Shown here: positions 1-7,100 of the stretch, piece after piece
Numbering within the stretch: position 1 is the stretch's first letter
Layout of the letters: the number at the start of each line of letters is the position of its first letter
NCBI GenBank assembly: GCA_017646305.1
Contig: JAGCMR010000161.1
Location: 1-7,447, forward strand
DNA length: 7,447 bases
Reading direction: 5' to 3'
From: Spirochaetaceae bacterium
GTDB taxonomy: Bacteria; Spirochaetota; Spirochaetia; Treponematales; Treponemataceae
Notes under the pieces: model-generated
Seen by the model: only the letters and a program-made list of their open reading frames with translations
What the model was told of the DNA's origin: nothing
Databases searched by the model: none
Position numbers and translations under genes: made by a program

Positions 1-100
1 GACGACAAATATTCTCGTCGTGCATGACACGAGAAAAAATGAAGTCATCGGTAAAAGTTAAACTTTCCCATTTTTTTTCTAATTCAGTATTTGTGAGCAT
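1..100 (-). CDS. Probable Rpn-family recombination-promoting nuclease / putative transposase, N-terminal fragment
   Basis: This minus-strand reading frame starts at the ATG at 100-98 and stays open to the left edge, so only the first 33 codons are visible. The peptide begins MLTNTELEKKW and continues with ESLTFTDDFIFSRVM, then HDENICR. The pattern W-E-x-L-T-x-x-x-D-F-x-F-x-x-V-M followed by an acidic stretch and C is typical of the N-terminus of Rpn / PDDEXK_2 proteins, which are often annotated as transposases and are abundant in treponemes. Known members act as DNA endonucleases linked to recombination; the catalytic region lies outside the window. The start is chosen because GGAGG (113-109) sits 8 nt upstream; the other ATG at 105 hits a stop after eight codons. 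The assignment rests on remembered family pattern over a short fragment. Confidence 0.65.
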   Translation of the reverse strand, partial: MLTNTELEKKWESLTFTDDFIFSRVMHDENICR

Positions 101-259
101 TGCATTAACCTCCAAAAAATTTTTCTTCTATATAATACTTATAGTGTTGAACTTGAAAAAAAATGCGTTTTTTTGGGTAAAAGTTTTTTTTCTTTGAAAA
201 TATTTTTAGTGGTTGGACGGACTTTCATAGGGTGATTGCTTTAGAAAATGTAACTTTAG

Positions 260-288
260 ATGACTGAATTGTTTTTTTATGGTATATT
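260..288 (+). promoter_or_regulatory. Putative sigma-70-type promoter for lipoprotein 1
   Basis: A -35-like ATGACT (260-265, four of six consensus bases) is followed by a 17-bp spacer and TATATT (283-288). A TG one base before the -10 makes it an extended -10. The predicted transcription start is about 295, giving a leader of about 50 nt that contains a palindrome at 310-323 and the ribosome binding site at 335-340. AT-rich DNA yields such matches easily, so confidence is moderate. Confidence 0.4.
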
Positions 289-309
289 TCATGGGAAATA
301 ATGATTCTA

Positions 310-323
310 TCTTCTATAGAAGA
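310..323. repeat. 14-bp perfect palindrome in the lipoprotein 1 leader
   Basis: TCTTCTATAGAAGA is perfectly self-complementary and lies 11 nt before the AGGAGG of lipoprotein 1, downstream of the proposed promoter. It could be a protein operator or, in RNA, a weak 5-bp hairpin with a UAUA loop. Its existence is directly seen; any function is inference. Confidence 0.35.
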
Positions 324-334
324 AAGTTATTTTT

Positions 335-340
335 AGGAGG
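335..340 (+). promoter_or_regulatory. Ribosome binding site deciding the lipoprotein 1 start
   Basis: AGGAGG lies 4 nt before the ATG at 345. An in-frame ATG at 279 would give 22 extra residues without a Shine-Dalgarno site and would place the signal peptide inside the protein. The start at 345 yields a standard lipoprotein signal peptide, so this site fixes the start. Confidence 0.75.
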
Positions 341-344
341 ATGT

Positions 345-983
345 ATGCGGCGGAAAGCTTCTGCTTTGTGTTTTGTTTTGGCGGGATTGCTTTTCTTTTC
401 TTGTACCAGTACGAAGGAACAAGCGGTTGATCCAGATTTTTTGGGGGACTATGAACCTATCCGTTTGGAAAATGCAATGGGATGGGTAACGTTATTTGAC
501 AAGGAAAAGCCAAAGGAAATTGAATTATACTTTGTTCCACGGACTAATCGGGTGGAGATGTATTTTAGAGATTTGCAGAATCGTATTTGCATCATTTTGA
601 CTCCAGAGCATCGAGAAATGATGATCGATGCTGCGGTGCAGTTTATGGCTGAGCAAGAAGCTGGCAAAATGCCAGATAGAAAGGCCAATTCAAAGAATTG
701 CTATTCTCAGGCCATTTGTTCTATTGGCTGGGGGGTTACTGGAGTTGCCCGTGTTACAGAAAAGTCAAAGCTTCAATTTAATTATGAATATTTTAATGAC
801 AAGCGGCCTTATTTCTTGGTAAAGGCGTTGCCTGCTCCCGACAAGGATGAGCCAGATGTATTTTCTCCCACTGTAGAGGTGTATTTTTCTCCTGCCCAGT
901 TGGAGGCCTTGTATGAAATCTTGAATCAAGATAGATTGCAGTCTTTGGTTGATGAATTAGACGAAAGAGCTTACGCTTACTAA
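345..983 (+). CDS. Putative lipoprotein of unknown function (lipoprotein 1)
   Basis: The product is 212 residues from the ATG at 345. It opens with a type II signal peptide: positive MRRK, a hydrophobic stretch, then LFFS before Cys20, a lipobox of the relaxed kind seen in spirochaetes. The mature protein should be lipid-anchored at the cell envelope; which membrane it reaches cannot be told. I do not recognise the family. The motif [IV]E[LMV]YF occurs three times (residues 59-63, 70-74 and 177-181), and the first and third copies continue into x-P, which suggests repeated beta strands. Each of these regions is followed by a predicted helical stretch (for example around LTPEHREMM and SPAQLEALYEIL). 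Cys119 and Cys125 are close enough to form a disulfide. There is no membrane segment after the signal. It has its own putative promoter and terminator, so it is probably monocistronic. The CDS and lipoprotein calls are firm; function is unknown. Confidence 0.85.
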   Translation: MRRKASALCFVLAGLLFFSCTSTKEQAVDPDFLGDYEPIRLENAMGWVTLFDKEKPKEIELYFVPRTNRVEMYFRDLQNRICIILTPEHREMMIDAAVQFMAEQEAGKMPDRKANSKNCYSQAICSIGWGVTGVARVTEKSKLQFNYEYFNDKRPYFLVKALPAPDKDEPDVFSPTVEVYFSPAQLEALYEILNQDRLQSLVDELDERAYAY

Positions 984-1003
984 TTGATTTTTCTTTGAAG
1001 AAT

Positions 1004-1032
1004 ATGGCTCCCGCCAGGGGGCCATTTTTTTT
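1004..1032 (+). terminator. Rho-independent terminator of lipoprotein 1
   Basis: ATGGCTCCC (1004-1012) pairs with GGGGGCCAT (1017-1025) across a GCCA loop, a 9-bp stem with one T-G wobble, followed directly by a run of eight T (1025-1032). It lies about 20 nt after the stop codon. There is no T tract in the minus direction, so it works on plus-strand transcripts only. Confidence 0.9.
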
Positions 1033-1044
1033 GAAAGGCAGACC

Positions 1045-1072
1045 TTGTACCAAAGTCCGTTCAGTCTATAAT
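1045..1072 (+). promoter_or_regulatory. Possible orphan promoter between two terminators
   Basis: A perfect TATAAT (1067-1072) follows TTGTAC (1045-1050) with a 16-bp spacer; the -35 matches consensus at only three of six bases. The predicted start is about 1079, and the next terminator ends at 1126, so any transcript would be about 50 nt. No plausible gene follows; the only frame starting there encodes MMLL and then stops. It may be chance in AT-rich DNA. Confidence 0.25.
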
Positions 1073-1091
1073 CAAGAAATGATGTTGTTAT

Positions 1092-1126
1092 AAAAAAAGC
1101 CGTGGAAGTAAATCCACGGCTTTTTT
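1092..1126. terminator. Bidirectional rho-independent terminator between the convergent lipoprotein genes
   Basis: GCCGTGGA (1099-1106) and TCCACGGC (1113-1120) form a perfect 8-bp GC-rich stem with a 6-nt loop. Seven A precede the stem and six T follow it, so the stem extends by A-T pairs and gives a U tract on both strands. It sits 33 nt past the stop of the minus-strand lipoprotein gene and serves as its terminator; on the plus strand it backs up the terminator at 1004-1032. Confidence 0.92.
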
Positions 1127-1159
1127 GTTTGCTTATGTATTATCAAGCAGGGTTAACTC

Positions 1160-1834
1160 TTAGAAGCCCTCGCTTTCCATAATTGAACGTACGTTATTAA
1201 AGGCTGATTTCTGAGCATCAGTTGTTCCTACAGTTTCAGAAGCAACCTTGTCCATCATTTCAATAACCTGTCGATCCAGCAAGTCCTTGTCAATGGTGTA
1301 CAGCACGTAGCAACGATATTCATCAACATACTTCTTCTTCTGGTCTGGATCGTAACGGCGAGTCATTATCCACCAGTCGTTTACTTTGCGAGCACCAGAA
1401 TAGCTTGCACCACTAGCACTCTTAACAATGTTTTCAAAATAAGTTCCGTATTCACCATCAGGAGAACCACTAGCAGCACCAGTAAACAAAGCATTTACAC
1501 GGGTAGATACGCTTGCGGCAATCTCACTGGGAATATCAAAGGAAGAAACCCAAACCTGCAAAGCATCAAGATTGGTTCCAGCTTCCTCACCTATAAAGCA
1601 GTAAGAACCCTCGTAGCTTGAAAGCTTTTCTACAGCCAATACACCCTCTGTAATATAGGTTTCAACCCATACTGGCAGCTGATTTACCCCTAAAGCTGTT
1701 CCCTTGTGTTCCAAAACTTCAGACTTAACCTTGGCATCCAATTCCTTTGGTGCTGGCTCTTCCTGCTTAGAAGCACAACCAGAGAAAACCAATGTGGCTG
1801 CAATAAGAGCCAATACAATCACTCTTCGAATCAT
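1160..1834 (-). CDS. Putative lipoprotein of unknown function (lipoprotein 2)
   Basis: The product has 224 residues. MIRR is followed by a hydrophobic segment and VFSG before Cys20, a clear lipoprotein signal peptide; residues 21-40 are a charged, proline-containing linker of the sort that follows the lipid anchor. The mature part has aromatic-rich motifs: LPVWVETY near residues 53-60, LQVWVSSF, and a DWW motif near the middle of the second half. A late segment, YRCYVLYTIDKDLLDRQV, reads like a beta strand leading into a helix. The overall pattern (WV near the N-terminus, a Y-x-V-Y-x-L strand late) faintly recalls LPP20-type lipoproteins, but I would not assign it. GGAGGT (1846-1841) stands 6 nt before the ATG. 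The gene lies 94 bp downstream of nfo on the same strand with no terminator between, so the two may share a transcript, and an extended -10 in the gap could add separate expression. Function is unknown. Confidence 0.87.
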   Translation of the reverse strand: MIRRVIVLALIAATLVFSGCASKQEEPAPKELDAKVKSEVLEHKGTALGVNQLPVWVETYITEGVLAVEKLSSYEGSYCFIGEEAGTNLDALQVWVSSFDIPSEIAASVSTRVNALFTGAASGSPDGEYGTYFENIVKSASGASYSGARKVNDWWIMTRRYDPDQKKKYVDEYRCYVLYTIDKDLLDRQVIEMMDKVASETVGTTDAQKSAFNNVRSIMESEGF

Positions 1835-1872
1835 TTACGAACCTCCAAAAATAATATAATTATTATCTACTA

Positions 1873-1881
1873 ATTATATCA
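1873..1881 (-). promoter_or_regulatory. Extended -10 promoter element upstream of lipoprotein 2
   Basis: On the minus strand the sequence reads TGATATAAT (1881-1873): a perfect TATAAT with the TG of an extended -10. No convincing -35 stands 16-18 bp upstream, as is common for extended -10 promoters. The predicted start is about 1866, giving a leader of about 32 nt that includes the GGAGGT site. The surrounding DNA is nearly all A and T, so a chance match is possible. Confidence 0.45.
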
Positions 1882-1928
1882 TATAAACCTATAAAATCCT
1901 ACTATCGTTACAAATTCCACTATCTTTA

Positions 1929-2765
1929 CTAAGAAAATCTTGACCTCAGCAGTTTGATTTCAGCCTCATAGCCAGGTAGCTCGTTGGGAGTTTCCAGTAC
2001 AAAGGGAAGTTCCCTCAACACAGGATGGTTTACCACATTCACCAGTGCCTCCAAGCCAATCTGACCTTCTCCAATCTTTGCGTGGCGATCCTTTCTGCTA
2101 CCAGCAGGATTCATGCTGTCATTTAGGTGACAGGCTTTAAGTCTCTCCAATCCCACTACCCGATCAAACTCATTCAATACACCGTCCAAGTCATTGATAA
2201 TGTCGTAGCCAGCATCGTGGAGATGGCAAGTATCCATACACACTCCCAATCGACTGCGGAACTTTTCATCTACACCGTCAATAATTGTCTTTATTTCCTC
2301 AAAATTCCGCCCAATTTCAGAGCCCTTTCCCGCCATAGTTTCTAACAACACAGTCGTATTTTCTGCCAAGGGCAATACCTGATTTAAGGCTGCCACAATA
2401 AAACCAATTCCAGTCTCAACCCCTTGGCCAGTATGGCTTCCTGGATGAAAATTATAATAATTACCGGGAATCAGCTCCATTCGAGCCATATCATCCTTCA
2501 TCATGTTCAGAGCAAAATCTCGTAAGCCTCCGTCAGCTGAGCACAGGTTCATAGTATAGGGGGCGTGGGCTACCAATCGAGCAAAGCCCTTGTTCTTGCA
2601 CAGCTTAATTAAAGCAGCTCCATCTGCTGGGTCAGCAGCCTTTGCAGAGCCACCACGAGGATTACGAGTAAAAAAAGCAAAGGTATCAGCACCAATTGAT
2701 ACAGCCGTTTCTCCCATAGCAGCAAACCCCTTTGATGACGAAAGATGGCATCCAATATGCAGCAT
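1929..2765 (-). CDS. nfo: Endonuclease IV (deoxyribonuclease IV, AP endonuclease)
   Basis: The 278-residue product matches the length of bacterial Nfo (about 285 in E. coli). The enzyme cleaves 5' to abasic sites and removes blocked 3' ends in base-excision repair, using three zinc ions in a TIM barrel. All expected ligands are present: His67 (AHAPY), His107 (FHPGSH), Glu142 ([13 protein letters not shown]), Asp178 and His181 (GVCMDTCH), His213 (HLND), Asp226 and His228 (DRH), and Glu258 (VLETPN). The three family signature regions are therefore intact, and no truncation is seen. The N-terminus [13 protein letters not shown] is the usual family start. AGGAGG (2777-2772) lies close before the ATG, and a good promoter is 30-60 bp upstream. 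The gene is divergent from sbcDC and upstream of lipoprotein 2. No terminator is visible after its stop, which suggests read-through into the lipoprotein gene. Confidence 0.98.
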   Translation of the reverse strand: MLHIGCHLSSSKGFAAMGETAVSIGADTFAFFTRNPRGGSAKAADPADGAALIKLCKNKGFARLVAHAPYTMNLCSADGGLRDFALNMMKDDMARMELIPGNYYNFHPGSHTGQGVETGIGFIVAALNQVLPLAENTTVLLETMAGKGSEIGRNFEEIKTIIDGVDEKFRSRLGVCMDTCHLHDAGYDIINDLDGVLNEFDRVVGLERLKACHLNDSMNPAGSRKDRHAKIGEGQIGLEALVNVVNHPVLRELPFVLETPNELPGYEAEIKLLRSRFS

Positions 2766-2795
2766 GTTCTTCCTCCTAAAATCTATTTTCCCATA

Positions 2796-2824
2796 ATACT
2801 ACCCACCTCAATTCATCCCGTCAA
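2796..2824 (-). promoter_or_regulatory. Sigma-70-type promoter for nfo
   Basis: On the minus strand TTGACG (2824-2819) and TAGTAT (2801-2796) are separated by exactly 17 bp; the -35 matches consensus at five of six bases. The predicted start is about 2789, giving a leader of about 24 nt that holds the AGGAGG of nfo. This is the best promoter match in the window. Confidence 0.65.
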
Positions 2825-2880
2825 GCCGTATATTAATCTCATATCACGTAAAACCATAAGGCTCTTTCAATAACTGTACC

Positions 2881-2909
2881 TATACTACCTAATAAAAATA
2901 TAGTATACT
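2881..2909 (+). promoter_or_regulatory. Putative sbcDC promoter with overlapping inverted repeat
   Basis: TATACT (2904-2909) is a good -10, and 17 bp upstream is another TATACT (2881-2886) in the -35 position, a poor -35 match. Standard spacing puts transcription start at 2916, the A of the sbcD ATG. TATACTA (2881-2887) and TAGTATA (2901-2907) form a 7-bp inverted repeat covering both promoter elements, with arm centres about two helical turns apart, so a repressor operator is conceivable. An alternative -10, TATAGT (2899-2904), would start transcription near 2911. Confidence 0.4.
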
Positions 2910-2915
2910 CATGTT

Positions 2916-4127
2916 ATGCGATTTCTCCACACTGGTGATCTTCATCTTGGAAAAACCTTTCATGAACGTTCCCTTATTCAGGATCAGGAGCATTTTCTTA
3001 ATCAGCTCATTCAAGAGCTAGTATCGTGCTCACAAACTTCCCTTGAACAAGATTTATTCATGCACCCCTACCAAGCCCTAATAATTGCAGGGGATGTGTA
3101 TGACAGAGCAGTTCCCCCACCAGAAGCTGTTGTCTTGTTCGATGCCTTTCTCACAAAGCTCAAGCAGAAATTGCCAGAGCTACACATTATCATCATTCCA
3201 GGAAATCATGATTCTCAGCGACGGTTGGCCTTTGCTGCCTCCATGCTTAAATTCCAGCGGATTCATATTGTCTCCACCTTTCAGGAGGTTTTAGAGCCTA
3301 TTATCATTGATTCTGTGGCCTTTTATTCCCTTCCCTTCATGAATCCTAATTTTCTAGGAGATGGTCAAAACCATCAACAGGCTATGGCTCAAACTGCAAT
3401 TAACAAAATCCTCCAATATCACGAGGAAAATCACCCTCAGCTTGCCAAAGTCCTAGTGGCCCATTTATTTACGCAAGGAGGCACTACATCTGACTCTGAG
3501 CGAGTATTTATCGGTACAGCAGAGTTGGTAGACAACTCTCTTTTCCAAGATTTTGACTACGTGGCCCTAGGACACCTTCATCGCTGTCAAAATCCAGGAG
3601 GAAAGCAGATTTGGTATGCAGGCTCACCTCTTCCCTATTCCTTCAGCGAGGCAGGAAACCATAATGCTTTTCTTCGGGTTGAATTGGACATTCAACAAGG
3701 TAAATCTTCACAGCCCACAAAAACCTTCCTTACTGTTACAAAAATCCCAGTGGAGCCCCTTCATCAAGTTTGTCGTTTACAAGGAAGTTTTGAGGATTTT
3801 TATCAAAACAATAATGGTAAATATAACCAGTACAAGGATTCTTATCTAGAAATCACTTCTACTGATCTTTTTCCTAAGGAAAATCCCATTAGTCTTCTTC
3901 AAATACAATATCCCTATCTTCTATCATACAAACAGAATTTTTCCGCTGTAAACACTAGCTCTGTCACCATGGAACAACGCAGCAAGCTTATTCAACAATC
4001 TGGAGAACAGGGGTTTCCTACTCCAGAACTTTTTACCGCCTTCATGGAAGACATTTATGATCAATTACCTGATAATTTTACTGAGGAATTACAGCTATTT
4101 AAAAAGATTTTGGAGGAAATTAAATGA
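2916..4127 (+). CDS. sbcD: Exonuclease SbcCD, subunit D (Mre11-type nuclease)
   Basis: The 403-residue product equals the usual SbcD length (about 400). It is the manganese-dependent nuclease subunit of SbcCD, which cleaves DNA hairpins and degrades from double-strand or protein-blocked ends. The calcineurin-like phosphoesterase motifs are complete and in order: Asp8 and His10 (GDLHLG), Asp60 (AGDVYDR), Asn97 with catalytic His98 (PGNHDS), His183 (LVAHLF), and His220 and His222 (LGHLH), followed by the WYAGSPLPYSF segment. The C-terminal 150 residues correspond to the capping and SbcC-binding part. The start at 2916 gives MRFLHTGDLHLG, which aligns with the family N-terminus, yet no Shine-Dalgarno sequence precedes it, unlike every other gene here; translation from a leaderless mRNA is likely. 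Its last four bases overlap the sbcC start, so the two are translationally coupled. Confidence 0.97.
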   Translation: MRFLHTGDLHLGKTFHERSLIQDQEHFLNQLIQELVSCSQTSLEQDLFMHPYQALIIAGDVYDRAVPPPEAVVLFDAFLTKLKQKLPELHIIIIPGNHDSQRRLAFAASMLKFQRIHIVSTFQEVLEPIIIDSVAFYSLPFMNPNFLGDGQNHQQAMAQTAINKILQYHEENHPQLAKVLVAHLFTQGGTTSDSERVFIGTAELVDNSLFQDFDYVALGHLHRCQNPGGKQIWYAGSPLPYSFSEAGNHNAFLRVELDIQQGKSSQPTKTFLTVTKIPVEPLHQVCRLQGSFEDFYQNNNGKYNQYKDSYLEITSTDLFPKENPISLLQIQYPYLLSYKQNFSAVNTSSVTMEQRSKLIQQSGEQGFPTPELFTAFMEDIYDQLPDNFTEELQLFKKILEEIK

Positions 4128-7100
4128 AGCCATTAGAACTGATTCTTAAAAATATTGGTCCCTTTCATCATGAAACCATCGACTTTACTCAACTGGGAGA
4201 TATGTTCTTAGTTTGTGGAAAAACTGGTGCAGGAAAATCCACCATTTTTAAGGCAATTACCTATGCCCTCTACGGTGATTTTCCCAGCGACCGATTCAAG
4301 GTTTCAGGAAGTGAGCTACGATCAGATTTTGTTTCCTCCAACGAAGAAGCCTCTATAACCTTTACCTTTCTTCACCATGATAATTGCTACAAAATACATC
4401 GTATTCTTCCTGCTACTCACTTGAACAAAAAGAATGTTGAGACAACACAGAGCGAAAGTGCACTATTGTTCCAAAAAAAAGAATCTAACTTTCAAGAGCT
4501 CCATACAAAGAAAACTGAAACTGATAAGGCTATAAAACAATTAATGGGACTAACGGTAGAAGAATTTTCTCGTATCATACTTTTACCTCAAGGCAAGTTT
4601 GCTGAATTCTTAAAGCAAAATTCCAACGAAAAACGAACAACACTATTAAAACTTTTTCCGCTTGATGATTATGAAACCCTTATCAAAACCATTAAAGAAA
4701 AAGCTGATGTAGAAAAAAAGCATCTCGATTCTATTGAACAACAAATACGTGACTTTGGGAGCTTTCATCCACAAGAAGAAGAAAAGAAAATAAGTGAATA
4801 CGAAGAGATTCTAAAACAAAATTCCGAAAAAAAAAGAGATTTGCAAAATCAACTTCGTTCAGCGGAAATAAACATTGATTCCCACGAGAAAATCTTACAG
4901 GAATTCATTGCATTTGAAGAAATATCGCAGCTTTTAACAAATCATCTCCAACAGGAAAATCATATTAATACTAAAAAAGAACAAATAAGCCTTGCTGTAA
5001 AGGCAACTCCAGTCTACCTAAAATACAAAGAATTTGAAAAAATCGCAAAAAACTTTAACTCCATTACAGAACAACGTGACGATATTGAACAAGAGTTACA
5101 TAAGCTTGATGCTGAAAAAAATCAACTAGAAAACCAAAAAGAATATTTCACTGAATTAAAAGCAATCTACGTAAAAAACAATACCTTACTCCACGAACTT
5201 AAAAATGCACTTGTATTGCAAAACGAATTAGATGAACTTTTAGATATTGATAATTCTAATCAAAATAAAATTACAGTGTTAAAAGACAAACAAAGTCACC
5301 TTAATCTTGCAAAAAATAAATTAGAACAAGAATTAAATACATTAGAATCCTGTTCACCTCAAGAATTCCACCAACTAAGCAAAACTATTTCTGAAAATAA
5401 TGCTACAATCCAGCAACTTCAGTTTAAGATTAAGGAAAACCAACGCTATAATGAATTGAATTCTAGAATTCAACAAAAAAAACAAGATATTAATAATGCA
5501 ATTATTCTTTCAAAGGCTCTAAAAACAAAGGTTCATGATGAAAAAAAACTTTTAGATACTCTTAAAGAACAAAATTATGCAAAACAACTTGCAGAAAATC
5601 TTAAAGCAGATTCTCCTTGTCCAGTTTGTGGCTCGCTGCATCATCCTTCACCTGCACACTTTTCTACAAATAACAGTTTTAAACTTGATTATAATTACAC
5701 TACACAGGAAATTCAGCTTGAAAAACTTGAAAATGAGCTTAATGATCTTCTACTTCATATTTCAAAGGAAGAAGGCTCATTAAATGAACTTGTTCAACAT
5801 TTACATTCTATTGAGTATACAGAAAATGAAGCCGATTTATCATCTAAACTGTCAGAATTATTAGCTGAAAATAAAATTTTAGATGATAAAATTTTTGTAT
5901 TAAACAATAAATTACATCGTAAAAAGGATTTAGAAACTGAACTAGAAAATAATCAGAAACTACAAGTTCCATTACAAAATGAAATCGACACTTTAATTCA
6001 AGCAAATGCAATTAATACTGGTAAAATTCAAGAAAAAAAGCATTCCTTAACACTACATCTTCAAACTACTTTTGAATATGGCTTTGTTGCTACATCTATC
6101 CCACAAGCATATTCAGAAGTAAACACTTGGCTCACAGAAACAAACGTAAGTATTATTCAATACGATGAAAGCTACTCCTCAAATCAAAGAAATTTAAGTG
6201 CAATAACGGCACGATATCAACAGCAATGTGAGCTTTTTACTACCTGTAAAAACGAACTTTTAAGACTAGATACTCAGATAAATGAGCTGTTAGCTGTATC
6301 AGATCTTTCATCTATAGAACAGGTTATTAACTCCTATCTTACTCAAGATTTAATTTATCAACTACAAAATACAATAAATGAATGGACTAACCAACGTATA
6401 AAATTAGAAACACAAAAAACAGAAATAGAAAAAAAACTAAGTGGAACTAAGGAACAAATTGCAAGTAATTTATCTTTACTAGAACAACAGAAGGAAACAT
6501 TACAAATCCAAATAAATGAAATAGATAATAACTATAAATGTGCTCTAAAAGAATGTGAGCAAAAAAAATTTGCACTAGACAAATGGCTTAATTTAGAAGC
6601 TCAACGGAAAGAGAAACAATCTTCAGAAGCTTTAATTAGACAGCTCTTCATAGATATTTCCGATAACAATCCAAAAAGAATTGCTATTACAACATGGATT
6701 TTAGGTGTTTATCTTGACCAAGTAGTCTCTTGTGCAAATAATCGCTTAAAAAGAATTAGCGATGATCGATATACTCTACATTTTTTACAAGAAAAAAATG
6801 GAAGGGGTGCAAGAGGCTTGGATCTGGAAATTCTAGATTCATATACAGGTAAAGCACGCCCTTGTTCAACCCTGTCTGGTGGAGAAACCTTCATGGTTTC
6901 GATAAGTCTTGCATTAGCCCTTACCGATATTGTCACCTCAAAACGTGGCGGAATTAGTCTACAATCACTTTTTATTGACGAAGGATTTGGTTCCCTAGAT
7001 CCAGCTTCCCTTGATAAGGCTCTTTCTATTTTAGAAGAAGTACGAGAAGGCCGATGTGTTGGAGTAATTTCTCATGTTTCAGAAATGCAAAATCGTATTC

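Noticed and set aside
131..136. Perfect TATAAT on the plus strand as a lipoprotein 1 promoter
   Set aside because: The position 17 bp upstream reads ACCTCC, with no -35 similarity, there is no TG extension, and it would give a leader of over 200 nt; the site at 260-288 fits better.
793..1053. 86-codon minus-strand frame overlapping lipoprotein 1 and its terminator
   Set aside because: It runs antisense through a well-supported gene and through the terminator hairpin, has no ribosome binding site, and its product has no recognisable features.
217..1060. ACGGACTTT at 217-225 and its inverted copy at 1052-1060 flanking lipoprotein 1, as ends of a mobile cassette
   Set aside because: Only 9 bp match, the flanks diverge, there is no target duplication or transposase, and a match of this length between two gaps of about 200 bp is not rare.
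2590..2796. 68-codon plus-strand frame antisense to the nfo start
   Set aside because: nfo is complete with all metal ligands; this frame has no ribosome binding site and its product looks like a shadow of nfo codons.
2911..2918. Earlier ATG at 2911 as the sbcD start
   Set aside because: It is out of frame with sbcD and reaches a stop after about 36 codons; ATG at 2916 gives the conserved SbcD N-terminus.
4700..6700. AT-rich shift within sbcC as a sign of horizontal transfer or insertion
   Set aside because: The shift follows the coiled-coil region, whose Lys, Asn, Glu and Ile-rich composition forces AT-rich codons; the frame is continuous and all motifs are in order.
6709..6936. 75-codon minus-strand frame inside the sbcC ATPase region
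   Set aside because: It is opposite the conserved LSGGE region of sbcC, with no start signals of its own.
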